A stretch of 26,457 bases of DNA from CAZIWW01 sp964543275 (GCA_964543275.1 CAZIWW010000008.1:1-26457); one strand, 5' to 3'; counted from the stretch's first letter, positions 13,193 to 21,412 are shown. The notes: a model not told the origin generated them from the sequence alone. Numbers and translations: made by a program.

Positions 13193-14410
13193 ATGAAAAA
13201 AATCAAGCATCTTCTTAAAATGACTGTTAAGGTTTATAGAGAGCGGGGGTTGGCTTCGTTGATCCAGCGCATTTTCTCTTATGTGAAGGAGTTTGCGCGG
13301 GCTTTGTTTATTAGGTCTGGAGATGCGCTGTATATTTCAGGTTGCCCCGGCGGATCCAGGTTCTATCGTTGCCGCAATCAGGGGGAAGAGCTGGAACTTT
13401 ATGGCATTAAAGCGCGAGCGGTTTCCCAAGACAACTTAAATTTAAACATGTTGATTAAAAAGTTTGAAGTATTTATTTTTCAGAGAGTGATTTACAACAA
13501 ACACATAGAAAGCGTTATCAATTTTATCAAAAAGGAAGGCAAAACCATTATTTTTGAAACCGATGATCTGGTTTTTGACCCTCGTTTTATTTCCCATATG
13601 CACTATTTCAATTTTTTTGGCGAAGAGGAAAAAGGATGGTATCGAAACGGCATCGGCAGAGAGATTTTGGAAGATCCTTATGTCAGGGACTGCATTGTTT
13701 CCACTCATTATTTAGCCGATCGCCTTCGTGAAAAGTATCCGCGGAAGAATATTTTTATCTCAACCAATAAGCTTGGCAATGATCAGGTTCGCTGGGCTCG
13801 GGAGGCGTTAGCCAACAAGGATAAAATAAAACCAAAGGACGGCAAGGTTCGCATTGGCTATTTCTCCGGGTCCCGAAGTCATGACAGCGATTTCGAGACG
13901 ATTTCCAAAGTTCTTTTGAGGATTCTGCGGGAGAATAAAAACGTTGTTCTAATGACCGTGGGACATCTTGAGCTTAACGGGGAATTTTCACGGCTTAAGA
14001 ATCAAATCGAGAAATTTTCTTTTGTTCCTCTTAAGAAATTATCGGAATTGATTTTGCGCTCCGATATTAATGTTGTCCCGTTGGAAATCGATAATCCGTT
14101 TTGTCAGGCTAAATCGGCGCTTAAATTTTTTGAAGCAGGAGTTTTGGAAATTCCTACAGTTGCCAGCGCAACCGATTCTTTTCAGCGCGTTATTGAAAAT
14201 GAAAAGAACGGATTTCTAGCTAAAAATGAAAACGATTGGTATAAATATTTAATGTTATTAATTAAGAACGAGAATTTAAGAAAAGAAATCGGCCAAAACG
14301 CGAGAGAAAGTTCACTGGAAAAACATACTACCCAAAAAGTTCATTCAGACACGGAAAAATTGGCTAAATTTATAAAACAGAAAATCAATGATTCAAAAAG
14401 TAAAAAATAA
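13193..14410 (+). CDS. Glycosyltransferase, GT-B type (GT4-like)
   Basis: This 405-aa enzyme has a basic N-terminal helix region (about 1-45), then an acceptor-side domain with SGCPGGSRFYRCRNQGEEL and a TIIFETDDLVFDPRF segment, seen in GT4-like sugar transferases of polysaccharide clusters. IGYFSGSRSHDSDF marks the start of the donor domain and FFEAGVLEIPTVASATDSFQRVI is its usual end region, with a conserved Glu in FEAGVLEIP. Donor and linkage are unknown. It overlaps the flippase gene by 23 nt, a sign of a tight operon, and follows the ABC exporter by 54 bp. Confidence 0.85.
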   Translation: MKKIKHLLKMTVKVYRERGLASLIQRIFSYVKEFARALFIRSGDALYISGCPGGSRFYRCRNQGEELELYGIKARAVSQDNLNLNMLIKKFEVFIFQRVIYNKHIESVINFIKKEGKTIIFETDDLVFDPRFISHMHYFNFFGEEEKGWYRNGIGREILEDPYVRDCIVSTHYLADRLREKYPRKNIFISTNKLGNDQVRWAREALANKDKIKPKDGKVRIGYFSGSRSHDSDFETISKVLLRILRENKNVVLMTVGHLELNGEFSRLKNQIEKFSFVPLKKLSELILRSDINVVPLEIDNPFCQAKSALKFFEAGVLEIPTVASATDSFQRVIENEKNGFLAKNENDWYKYLMLLIKNENLRKEIGQNARESSLEKHTTQKVHSDTEKLAKFIKQKINDSKSKK

Positions 14411-15662
14411 TCCATTTGCCCGAAATAGTTTAATTCTTTTTATAGGCACGATGGGCGGCAGCGCTTTGAATTATCTTTTCCATTTGGTGATCGGAAGGAT
14501 GGTCGGGGTCGAAGTTTACGGCGAGGTAGAATCTTTAATTTCTTTGATAAATATTATTTCCGTTCCGGCTATGACGCTGACGATGGTTGCTACCAAATAC
14601 AGCGCCGCGTGCAAAGCCGACAATAATCCAAAGAAAAATTATTTCATTATCAAATACCTAAACAAAAAAATTCTGCTTTATGGATTACCCCTTTTTGTTC
14701 TAATTGTTTTCCTCACGCCGCTTATCAGTCAATTTTTGAAAGTTGAAAATCAGTTGGCTTTGATAATTGTTTGGGTAATAATGCTTTTTTCTTTTTTTAT
14801 GTCGGTTAATACCGGAACTCTCCAAGGATGGCAGAGGTTCAAAGACGCCAGCTTGCTGGGCGTTTTCAGCGCCTTAATTAAATTGGTTACCGGAATATTG
14901 TTGGTTAAAATTGGATTCGAGTTAAGCGGGGCTATCGGCAGTTTTGCGTTAGGTATGTTGGCCGCCTATCTTGCTTCCTTAATATTCCTTCGGTTTATTT
15001 TCAGAGAGAAAAGCAGCAACGGCGGCTATGAAAGCGCGGTCGATTTTGTCTCTATTAAGAGCTATATAATCCCAGTTCTTATTGGCAATTTATCTATTGC
15101 GATTTTGGGGAACGCGGATATGGTTTTAGCCAAGCATAATCTGAATTCTATTGAGGCGGGGCAGTACGGAGCTTTGTTTATAGTTTCCAGAATTATATTT
15201 TTTGCCACCGGGGTGATTGCCTCTGTTCTTTTTTCAATGTCGGCTGAAAATCACCATAAAAAAGGTGATTCGGTTAGTCTGTTAAAAAACGCTCTTTTCT
15301 TGACATTTTTTGTTTCGGCCGGGGCAGTAATTATTTATTTTGTTTTTCCTAAGCTAGTTTTGGGCATTCTTTTCGGGGATAAATATTTATCAGTGGCGAG
15401 TTATTTAGGCTGGTTCGCCATTGCGGCATCGCTGTTTTCTTTTGTTAATCTTATTCTTCAATATATGCTGTCTATCCATAGGACTAAATTTGTTTACAGT
15501 TTTTTGGCTGTTTCGGCGGCGGCGACTTTGGCGGTTTTATTGCTGGGGACTAGTATTCGTTCTATACTTGCGATAACGGCAATTGCTCAAATAATATCGA
15601 TTTCTATTGGGTTGTTTTGCCTTAAAAAAGGAAAGCGATCGCTGGTTAGCGAATTACCTTGA
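14388..15662 (+). CDS. Polysaccharide flippase, Wzx/MOP superfamily
   Basis: This 424-aa polytopic protein, with about 12 hydrophobic segments, belongs to the MOP flippases that move lipid-linked oligosaccharide units across the membrane. The N-terminus carries the hallmark pattern NYLFHLVIGRMVGVEVYGEV, followed by MTLTMVATKYSA. Similar spacing continues through ...GTLQGWQRFKDASLLGVFSALIK, characteristic of the Wzx/TuaB-like group. It overlaps the preceding glycosyltransferase by 23 nt. Its TGA stop (15660-15662) falls within the left arm of repeat copy B. Coexistence with an ABC exporter in one operon is unusual, and it may serve a second glycan. Confidence 0.9.
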   Translation: MIQKVKNNPFARNSLILFIGTMGGSALNYLFHLVIGRMVGVEVYGEVESLISLINIISVPAMTLTMVATKYSAACKADNNPKKNYFIIKYLNKKILLYGLPLFVLIVFLTPLISQFLKVENQLALIIVWVIMLFSFFMSVNTGTLQGWQRFKDASLLGVFSALIKLVTGILLVKIGFELSGAIGSFALGMLAAYLASLIFLRFIFREKSSNGGYESAVDFVSIKSYIIPVLIGNLSIAILGNADMVLAKHNLNSIEAGQYGALFIVSRIIFFATGVIASVLFSMSAENHHKKGDSVSLLKNALFLTFFVSAGAVIIYFVFPKLVLGILFGDKYLSVASYLGWFAIAASLFSFVNLILQYMLSIHRTKFVYSFLAVSAAATLAVLLLGTSIRSILAITAIAQIISISIGLFCLKKGKRSLVSELP

Positions 15663-15783
15663 ATTACGAAATCAATTCCTTCGTTATTTTAGCGTAAATA
15701 TTAGTCTGATTCGTGTCTGCGAAAACACTAATTAAACGAATATTAAACGAAGAAAACGAAGTTTTAGGAGTTCTGTGATTCAA
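15659..15783. repeat. Interspersed intergenic repeat, copy B
   Basis: This copy is about 83% identical to 949-1074 by hand alignment, including an identical 18-base run beginning ATTAAACG. TTGAATTACGAAA (15659-15671) forms the left arm and ends in TTGAATC-type symmetry at 15771-15783. The left arm contains the stop codon of the flippase gene. The right end lies 7 bp before the next ATG (15791). Confidence 0.7.
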
Positions 15784-15790
15784 AGAAATT

Positions 15791-16783
15791 ATGAAAAAAC
15801 TAATTTCTATTATTATTCCAGTTTTTAACGAAGAGAAAAATATCCCTCTTATTTATGTGGAGATTATTAACGTTTGGAGAAAGCATATTAATCTTAGTTC
15901 TAGTTATGATTGCGAAGTAATCTTTGTTAACGACGGCAGTGAGGATAACAGCCTGGCGGAGCTGGAAAGAATTTCGGAGCGTGACGAGCGAGTAAAAATA
16001 ATAGATTTCTCCCGCAACTTTGGAAAAGAAATGGCGGTGACAGCCGGCATCAACCATTGTCGAGGTTCAGCCTGTTTAAGCATGGACGCCGATCTTCAGC
16101 ATCCGGCGGAGCTAATTCCAGAATTTATTGCCAAATGGGAGAAAGGAGCGGAAGTGGTAATCGGCATCAGAAAGAAAAACAAAGGCGAGGGATTAGTGAA
16201 AAAAATAGGCTCTTATTTTTTCTACAAAATTATAAACGGAATTTCACGGACTAAAATTATTCCAAACGCGACAGACTTTAGGTTGTTAGACAGGATAGTT
16301 ATTAATGAATTTAACAAGCTTTCTGAAAAAAATCGGATGACCAGAGCCCTTATTGATTGGATGGGCTTTAAACGCGATTACGTTTACTTTTCCGCAAGCG
16401 AGCGCCTTCACGGCAAAGCTAGTTATAATTTCTTAAATCTGGTCAGACTGGCCTTCAATAGCATAATTTCCCTAAGTTTATTTCCTCTTAAGCTGGCTGG
16501 ATATTTAGGAATTGTGATTACTCTGCTTTCCGGATCTTTGGGGATTTTTATTTTTATTGAAGACTATGTTTTGGGCAGGATGGAATTTTCCGGTCCGGCT
16601 ATCTTGGCGGTGATTATTTTGTTTTTAGTGGGGATAATTTTAATCTGTTTAGGTCTTATGGCTCTTTATATCGCTAATATTCACACGGAGGTGATTAACC
16701 GACCAATGTATATTGTAAGAAAGTCAAATATTAAAGTTCAAATGTCAAAACTAGGTAAAGAAAAAAATTCTCCTTCTTTGTGA
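15791..16783 (+). CDS. GT2 glycosyltransferase, GtrB/DPM-like, with two TM helices
   Basis: The product, 330 aa, resembles polyprenyl-phosphate glucosyl/mannosyltransferases such as GtrB. These charge undecaprenyl phosphate with a sugar for use outside the membrane. It has the N-terminal IIPVFNEEKNI (8-18), VIFVNDGSEDNS (43-54) with the nucleotide-binding Asp48, and D99-x-D101 in SMDADLQHP, which coordinates the metal. RSKY-like basic residues and ATDFRLLD follow. Two C-terminal membrane segments (about 228-258 and 266-297) match the GtrB layout. If it makes Und-P-sugar, the GT-C-like protein on the minus strand at 19662-21395 could be the acceptor-side user. The gene starts 7 bp after repeat copy B. 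Confidence 0.9.
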   Translation: MKKLISIIIPVFNEEKNIPLIYVEIINVWRKHINLSSSYDCEVIFVNDGSEDNSLAELERISERDERVKIIDFSRNFGKEMAVTAGINHCRGSACLSMDADLQHPAELIPEFIAKWEKGAEVVIGIRKKNKGEGLVKKIGSYFFYKIINGISRTKIIPNATDFRLLDRIVINEFNKLSEKNRMTRALIDWMGFKRDYVYFSASERLHGKASYNFLNLVRLAFNSIISLSLFPLKLAGYLGIVITLLSGSLGIFIFIEDYVLGRMEFSGPAILAVIILFLVGIILICLGLMALYIANIHTEVINRPMYIVRKSNIKVQMSKLGKEKNSPSL

Positions 16784-16813
16784 AAGGCGGGGTGAGGGGA
16801 ATTTAAAGAGACT

Positions 16814-17791
16814 ATGATAAAATACAGTTTCATTATTCCGGTTAAAGAGATTAATGATTATATTCGCGAGTCTGTTCCGAAGATTTTGGAAATACAGCGG
16901 GATGATTTTGAGATTATAATTTATCCAAATGAAGTTACTAACGAAACATGGGACAGGACCCGCCAGATTGCCAGCGGCCCGGGCGGACCGGCTATGAAAA
17001 GAAGCCTGGCAATGAGAGACGCCCAAGGAGAAATACTGGTTTTCGTTGACGACGACGCTTACCCCGAAAATAATTTTCTTGACATCCTTGACGAAGATTT
17101 TAAGGATGAAACTATTGTAGCCGTAGGCGGGCCGGCGGTTACTCCCAAGAATAATACATTCTTGCAAAAAGTTTCCGGCGCGGTTTTTTTAAGCAGTCTT
17201 TCGGGAGGGTTTCCGGAGCGCTACGCGCCGATTGGTAAAAGAAAATTTGTCGATGATTGGCCTAGCGTGAACCTATCAGTAAGGAAAAAATCTTTCAGCG
17301 AAGTTAATGGATTTGATAGTGAATTTTGGCCGGGAGAGGATACTAAGTTTTGTCTGGATTTAATAAATAAGACCAAAGGAAGAATATTATACAATCCGAA
17401 TTTGATCGTCTGGCATCACCGAAGGGAAGGATTGACGCGGCACCTCAAACAAGTCGGCCGTTACGGAATTCACCGGGGATTTTTTGCCAAAAAATATCCC
17501 AGAACGTCGTTGAGGTTTAAATATTTTCTTCCAAGCTTTTTCTTTTTATTTGTCTTTCTTGGCTGGCTAACTGTGCTTGTTTCGCCTTTTCTGTTTAAGC
17601 TGTATTTGCTTGGATGGGCTGTGTATCTTATAGCGCTCCTTAAGGCGTTTTTTGACATACTTAAATACGAGAGAAATGTTCTAGTAGCTTTGTATTCTCT
17701 CTATTATATCTTTCTTACACACTTGGTTTACGGATTTAGATTTCTGCAAGGGTTTCTATTTACCAGAGAGCTGAAAAGTAAGCTGAGGTGA
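16814..17791 (+). CDS. GT2 glycosyltransferase with C-terminal membrane segments
   Basis: This 325-aa inverting GT2 enzyme opens with SFIIPVKEINDYI. A GPGGPAMKRSLAMRDAQGEI segment precedes the metal site FVDDDAYPENNF (78-88, Asp79-81). WPGEDTKFCLDL near the middle provides the acceptor-side Glu-Asp, and a VWHHRR motif follows. The C-terminus has two to three membrane segments (FFFLFVFLGWLTVLV, LYLLGWAVYLIALL). A short AAAGAG Shine-Dalgarno (about 16805) precedes the ATG. The preceding GT2 ends 30 bp upstream, so both are likely one transcript. Donor and acceptor are not predictable. Confidence 0.88.
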   Translation: MIKYSFIIPVKEINDYIRESVPKILEIQRDDFEIIIYPNEVTNETWDRTRQIASGPGGPAMKRSLAMRDAQGEILVFVDDDAYPENNFLDILDEDFKDETIVAVGGPAVTPKNNTFLQKVSGAVFLSSLSGGFPERYAPIGKRKFVDDWPSVNLSVRKKSFSEVNGFDSEFWPGEDTKFCLDLINKTKGRILYNPNLIVWHHRREGLTRHLKQVGRYGIHRGFFAKKYPRTSLRFKYFLPSFFFLFVFLGWLTVLVSPFLFKLYLLGWAVYLIALLKAFFDILKYERNVLVALYSLYYIFLTHLVYGFRFLQGFLFTRELKSKLR

Positions 17792-17797
17792 TCTATG

Positions 17798-17912
17798 CGA
17801 ATTACGAATCAATTACGAATATACGAATGGATTTAACGTCATAGTTTAAGATGCTTGTCGTGCTGAATAATACATTGATTCGTATATTCGTACTAAATTC
17901 ATAATCCGTAGA
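17798..17912. repeat. Palindrome-bounded AT-rich spacer before the radical SAM gene
   Basis: ACGAATATACGAAT (17815-17828) is perfectly inverted as ATTCGTATATTCGT (17878-17891). With weaker pairing the arms extend to about 33 nt each. The core repeats the words AATTACGAAT and AATACGAAT. The gap 17792-17921 contains no other feature except weak promoter-like AT-rich sequence. Confidence 0.65.
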
Positions 17913-17921
17913 GAAATACGC

Positions 17922-19391
17922 ATGAAAATTTCAATTTCCTATCCGCCTTTAGAATCCAAAAAAGGAGTGCCGCTTATTTCGCAAAATCGCCAGTTCCAGT
18001 GGTTTAACGCGCCGACCTATATTTACCCGGTTATTCCGGCATACGCGGCTACGCTGTTAAAAAAGAACGGCTACGAGGCAATGTGGGATGATGGCATAGC
18101 TGAAGAATTAAACTACGAAGGCTGGAAGAAAAGAATAATTGAAGAAAAACCTGATATTATCGCTATCGAGACGAAAACGCCGGTGGTAAAAAGGCATTGG
18201 GAGATAATTAATGATTTGAAAAATTCGAAATTCGAAATTCGAAATTCGAAATTCGTATTGATGGGCGATCATGTTACCGCGCTTCCAAGAGAATCAATGG
18301 AGAATTGCGCTGTCGATTATGTGATTGCCGGCGGGGATTTTGATTTTATCCTTTTAAGTATTGCCAATAAATTGTCCGGCAAAGGCGAATTTGAGGGAGG
18401 AGTTTGGTATCGGGAAAACGGCGAGATAAAAAATACTGGCGCTTATGATTTACACAGTCACTCTTTGGACGAGTTGCCGCTGATTGACCGCGAGCTTGCC
18501 AAATGGAAGTTGTACGCTTATAAAAACGGGAACTTCAAATACACCCCGGGCTCCTACATAATGAGCGGTCGGGATTGCTGGTGGGGGCGGTGCACTTTTT
18601 GTTCTTGGACGACGCTTTTCCCGGGGAAAAATTACAGAACTCAATCAGCCCGAAAGGCGCTGGACGAAGTGGGAAATTTGATCAAGCTGGGCGTTAGAGA
18701 AATAATGGAAGATTCGGGGACCCTGCCGGTCGGCAAATGGCTGGAGGAATTTTGTCTGGGAATGATCGAGCGGGGTTATAATAAAAAAGTGGTGATGAGC
18801 TGCAATATGCGCATTAACGGCATCAGGAATATTGAAATCTGGAAGCTGATGAAAAAAGCCGGCTTTAGATTTATTCTTTTCGGTCTGGAGTCGGCTAAAC
18901 AGGAAACCTTGGACAGAGTAAATAAAAATTTAAAAGTGGAAGAAATAGAGCCGAACTTGAAAATGTGCAAGGAAGCCGGACTGGAACCGCACATCACTAC
19001 TATGATCGGCTATCCATGGGAGACTAAAGAAGACGCCCGGAGAACGGTTGAACTGGCTAAAGATTTGTTCAGAAAGGGTTATGTGGACACGCTTCAAGCG
19101 ACCATCCTCATTCCGTATCCCGGGACTCCGCTTTACAGATATTGTAAAGAAAATAATTTATTAAATTTTGAAGACTACGACCGCTTTGACCAGCGAGAGC
19201 AAGTAATGAAATCGGAACTGACCACCGAAGACGTGAAAGAACTGACGCAAGGGCTCTATAAGTCTTTTATGACTCCGACTTTTTTCGCGCGGAAGATTTT
19301 AAGCATCCGAAACTGGGACGATATAAAATTTTTCTGGCGCGCCGGCTGGAAAGTCCTGGGCCACTTGACGGATTTTTCGAAAAGGAAATGA
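17922..19391 (+). CDS. Radical SAM protein with cobalamin-binding-type N-terminal domain
   Basis: The 489-aa protein has a B12-binding-like N-terminal Rossmann domain (about 1-150; IPAYAATLLKKNGYEAMWDD, KPDIIAIETKTPVV, LMGDHVTALP). A radical SAM core follows, with cysteines 219, 224 and 227 (DCWWGRCTFC) for the [4Fe-4S] cluster. Later motifs are GVREIMEDSGTLP, FRFILFGLESAKQETLDRVN and TTMIGYPWETKEDARRT. The spacing is Cys-x4-Cys-x2-Cys rather than the usual Cys-x3-Cys-x2-Cys. The substrate is unknown; family members methylate or rearrange unactivated carbons, and here a lipid or sugar acceptor is possible. Five in-frame copies of AAATTCG (18221-18255) encode residues 101-111, between the B12-domain strands. 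The ATG at 17922 has no Shine-Dalgarno. It is the last plus-strand gene before the gap. Confidence 0.9.
   Translation: MKISISYPPLESKKGVPLISQNRQFQWFNAPTYIYPVIPAYAATLLKKNGYEAMWDDGIAEELNYEGWKKRIIEEKPDIIAIETKTPVVKRHWEIINDLKNSKFEIRNSKFVLMGDHVTALPRESMENCAVDYVIAGGDFDFILLSIANKLSGKGEFEGGVWYRENGEIKNTGAYDLHSHSLDELPLIDRELAKWKLYAYKNGNFKYTPGSYIMSGRDCWWGRCTFCSWTTLFPGKNYRTQSARKALDEVGNLIKLGVREIMEDSGTLPVGKWLEEFCLGMIERGYNKKVVMSCNMRINGIRNIEIWKLMKKAGFRFILFGLESAKQETLDRVNKNLKVEEIEPNLKMCKEAGLEPHITTMIGYPWETKEDARRTVELAKDLFRKGYVDTLQATILIPYPGTPLYRYCKENNLLNFEDYDRFDQREQVMKSELTTEDVKELTQGLYKSFMTPTFFARKILSIRNWDDIKFFWRAGWKVLGHLTDFSKRK
18221..18255 (+). repeat. Five tandem copies of AAATTCG inside the radical SAM gene
   Basis: Five perfect 7-bp units lie in coding sequence, encoding NSKFEIRNSKF at residues 101-111. 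Three units equal 21 bp, or seven codons, so changes of three units keep the frame and other changes break it. The word matches the AATTCG theme of the palindromic intergenic spacers, suggesting insertion of spacer-type DNA into a gene. Confidence 0.85.
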
Positions 19392-19428
19392 GATTATAAA
19401 AAATGTCTGCTTTTTTGAAATTTCGTGG

Positions 19429-19518
19429 ATGTCGAACCTCGCTTGGGCAGAATGTGCGACAAAGCTTAAATTGCTAAAGCTGTTTTATTGTCACATCAAC
19501 TGCTAGCGAGGTTTGATC
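19429..19518. other. Long imperfect hairpin between convergent genes
   Basis: AACCTCGCT (19435-19443) is inverted at 19505-19513, and ATGTG-CG-ACAA pairs with TTGTCACAT further in, with AAAGCTT-like symmetry at the centre. It lies between the radical SAM gene and the convergent minus-strand TMTC-like gene, directly before the assembly gap. It could be a bidirectional stop signal or the end of an unassembled element. Confidence 0.5.
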
Positions 19519-19545
19519 TCCTGATTTTCTAAAGTTTAAATTGCT

Positions 19546-19645
19546 NNNNNNNNNNNNNNNNNNNNNNNNNNNNNNNNNNNNNNNNNNNNNNNNNNNNNNN
19601 NNNNNNNNNNNNNNNNNNNNNNNNNNNNNNNNNNNNNNNNNNNNN
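19546..19645. other. 100-N assembly gap flanked by a repeated 17-mer
   Basis: Exactly 100 Ns mark a scaffold gap. CTAAAGTTTAAATTGCT ends the left contig (19529-19545) and begins the right contig (19646-19662). The two contigs may overlap there with no real missing sequence, or the true sequence may be a tandem repeat. Gap size and content cannot be trusted. Confidence 0.95.
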
Positions 19646-19661
19646 CTAAAGTTTAAATTGC

Positions 19662-21395
19662 TCACTGTTTGGACTCTATTAATTGAAGATTTTGTTTAAG
19701 TTCCTCGCTTTCCGGATTTATTTCCAGAGCTTTTTTAATTTCATCCAGCGCCAGGTCATATTTTTCCTGCTCAAAGTAAATAGCGGCCAGCGCTTGGTGC
19801 GACTGCCAGAGATTAGGATTAAGCTCGGCGGCTTTTTGGTAATTTTCAATGGCGACATCAAAACGTCCCATCCGCTGGTAAGTGTTGGCTAGATTGTGAT
19901 AGGCGTCGGCGTAACCGGGTTTTATTTCAATTGCTTTCTGGAATTCTTCAGCGGCTTTGTTTAAATCGCCTTGGCGGGAATAAACATCGCCCAAGTTATT
20001 GTGAATGTTTGGACCGGAGGGCGAGACTTTGGCGGTGGCGATCCAGAGCGTATCTTCGTTTTTCCAATCCATATTTCGGACAATCGTTCTGGCGGAGAGG
20101 GCGATAATAATAATTATCAAAGCAAAGTAAACGGCGTTTCTGAAATTTTCTCCCCGGAGAGTTAATTTATCGGCTAGCGTGGCTATAACCGCGAAAATTC
20201 CCAGCGATCCGAGATAAACATAACGCTCGGCTACGATCCATGAAATTCCGAAGGGAGTAAGAGTGGGCAGAAGAGTGATTATAAAAAATGAAAGCCAGAA
20301 GAAAATGACTTTGTTCTTTTTACAGCTGTAAATAATTGCTCCCGCTAATAAGATAAAAGTTAACAGGCATAGCGCGTATTGCCCCGCGCTGAAACTCATT
20401 TCAGTATGATACAGAGTCAGCTTCCGCGGCCAGAAAATAAGTTTCAGATAAGAAGCGATGGCGATGGGGACTTGAAGAAGGGGATTAATTAGACCGCCGG
20501 ATTGCTGGTAATGTTCCATCCGCAGACTTTCAACTCTTTCGCCTATCTTCCCAAGATAAATAAATATCCAAGTTATGCATATAACAATGAAGGGTGACAT
20601 TCTTTTCCAGTTTTCTTTAAAACTCCCGAAGGAAATTTCATAGAGAGCAAGGATTAAAAATAAGACCATAGCCTTCTCCGAGGATAGAAGCGATAGGACG
20701 CAGGAAAAGATGGAAATGTAGAAAAGCTTTTGGTCGTTCTTTGAGAGTATGTAAGTTAGAAAGGACAAAAGAAAAAAGAAACTGTACTGCGAATAAGGTC
20801 CTCCGGAAATCCAGGTCACGGACTCAATTAGGATTGGATGGACTGCGAATATCGAGGCGGCAACAATCGCAATAGATCTTTTTGATAGCAGGCTAAGAAG
20901 AGTAAAAACAAGAAAAGTTGATCCGAGATGAAAGATTAAATTTATGATTCGATAAGAGAGCGGGTTAAGCCCCCCGATTTTGAAAGCGAAAAAGTAGAAA
21001 AGACGTCGAAGGGAACCTAAAACTGATTCGGAGAAAATATTTCCGAAGTTTCCCAGTTTTTCATTATTGACTATGGCAGGAATGTCGTCCGAAACAAAAC
21101 TATTTCCCAATGAGTTGAAGTAAACTGCTAGAACCAACAGGACTAGAAATATGAGAATATACTGATTGGCGCGGATGAAACTCCATAGATTAAAAGAAGA
21201 AATTAATGCAGAAGCTACGGAAGTTTTATCCGTTCTATTGCTCAAGAATTTATTGTATTTTTCCTTAGACCATTTCTTTTTCAGATACCGCAAAATTTCG
21301 TCTTCTGAAATTTTCAAATCACGGGCGATTTCGGGAATAGAAAGGCGTCTAACATTTCTTTTTATATAAGTTTTTTGGGAATTGCTTAGAGACAT
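19662..21395 (-). CDS. TMTC-like membrane protein with C-terminal TPR repeats
   Basis: This 577-aa protein has a cytoplasmic N-terminal part with a helix-turn-helix-like segment (LSIPEIARDLKISEDEILRYL, 18-38), then a polytopic membrane region from about residue 76. FVSDDIPAIVNN (100-111) after the first helix resembles the FVxDD...N loop of TMTC-type GT-C mannosyltransferases, where the Asp pair is the presumed catalytic site. HPILIESVTWISG (186-198) matches the family HPIHTEAVTWISG motif. About 117 C-terminal residues hold three TPR units (around 461-561) on the outer side. A likely role is transfer of a lipid-linked sugar to an acceptor held by the TPRs, possibly with Und-P-sugar from a GtrB-like enzyme. 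It ends 17 bp from the gap and diverges from the hydrolase-like gene. Confidence 0.85.
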   Translation of the reverse strand: MSLSNSQKTYIKRNVRRLSIPEIARDLKISEDEILRYLKKKWSKEKYNKFLSNRTDKTSVASALISSFNLWSFIRANQYILIFLVLLVLAVYFNSLGNSFVSDDIPAIVNNEKLGNFGNIFSESVLGSLRRLFYFFAFKIGGLNPLSYRIINLIFHLGSTFLVFTLLSLLSKRSIAIVAASIFAVHPILIESVTWISGGPYSQYSFFFLLSFLTYILSKNDQKLFYISIFSCVLSLLSSEKAMVLFLILALYEISFGSFKENWKRMSPFIVICITWIFIYLGKIGERVESLRMEHYQQSGGLINPLLQVPIAIASYLKLIFWPRKLTLYHTEMSFSAGQYALCLLTFILLAGAIIYSCKKNKVIFFWLSFFIITLLPTLTPFGISWIVAERYVYLGSLGIFAVIATLADKLTLRGENFRNAVYFALIIIIIALSARTIVRNMDWKNEDTLWIATAKVSPSGPNIHNNLGDVYSRQGDLNKAAEEFQKAIEIKPGYADAYHNLANTYQRMGRFDVAIENYQKAAELNPNLWQSHQALAAIYFEQEKYDLALDEIKKALEINPESEELKQNLQLIESKQ

Positions 21396-21412
21396 AATAG
21401 TTGTTGGAGTCG

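Noticed and set aside
16751..17167. 138-codon minus-strand frame over the second GT2
   Set aside because: Antisense to the conserved DDD metal-site region; no independent support.
18221..18255. CRISPR-like repeat array
   Set aside because: Tandem 7-bp units with no spacers, and no cas genes in the window.
19474..19665. Short minus-strand frame across the N gap
   Set aside because: Most of it is unknown bases; its apparent repeat comes from the duplicated 17-mer at the gap edges.
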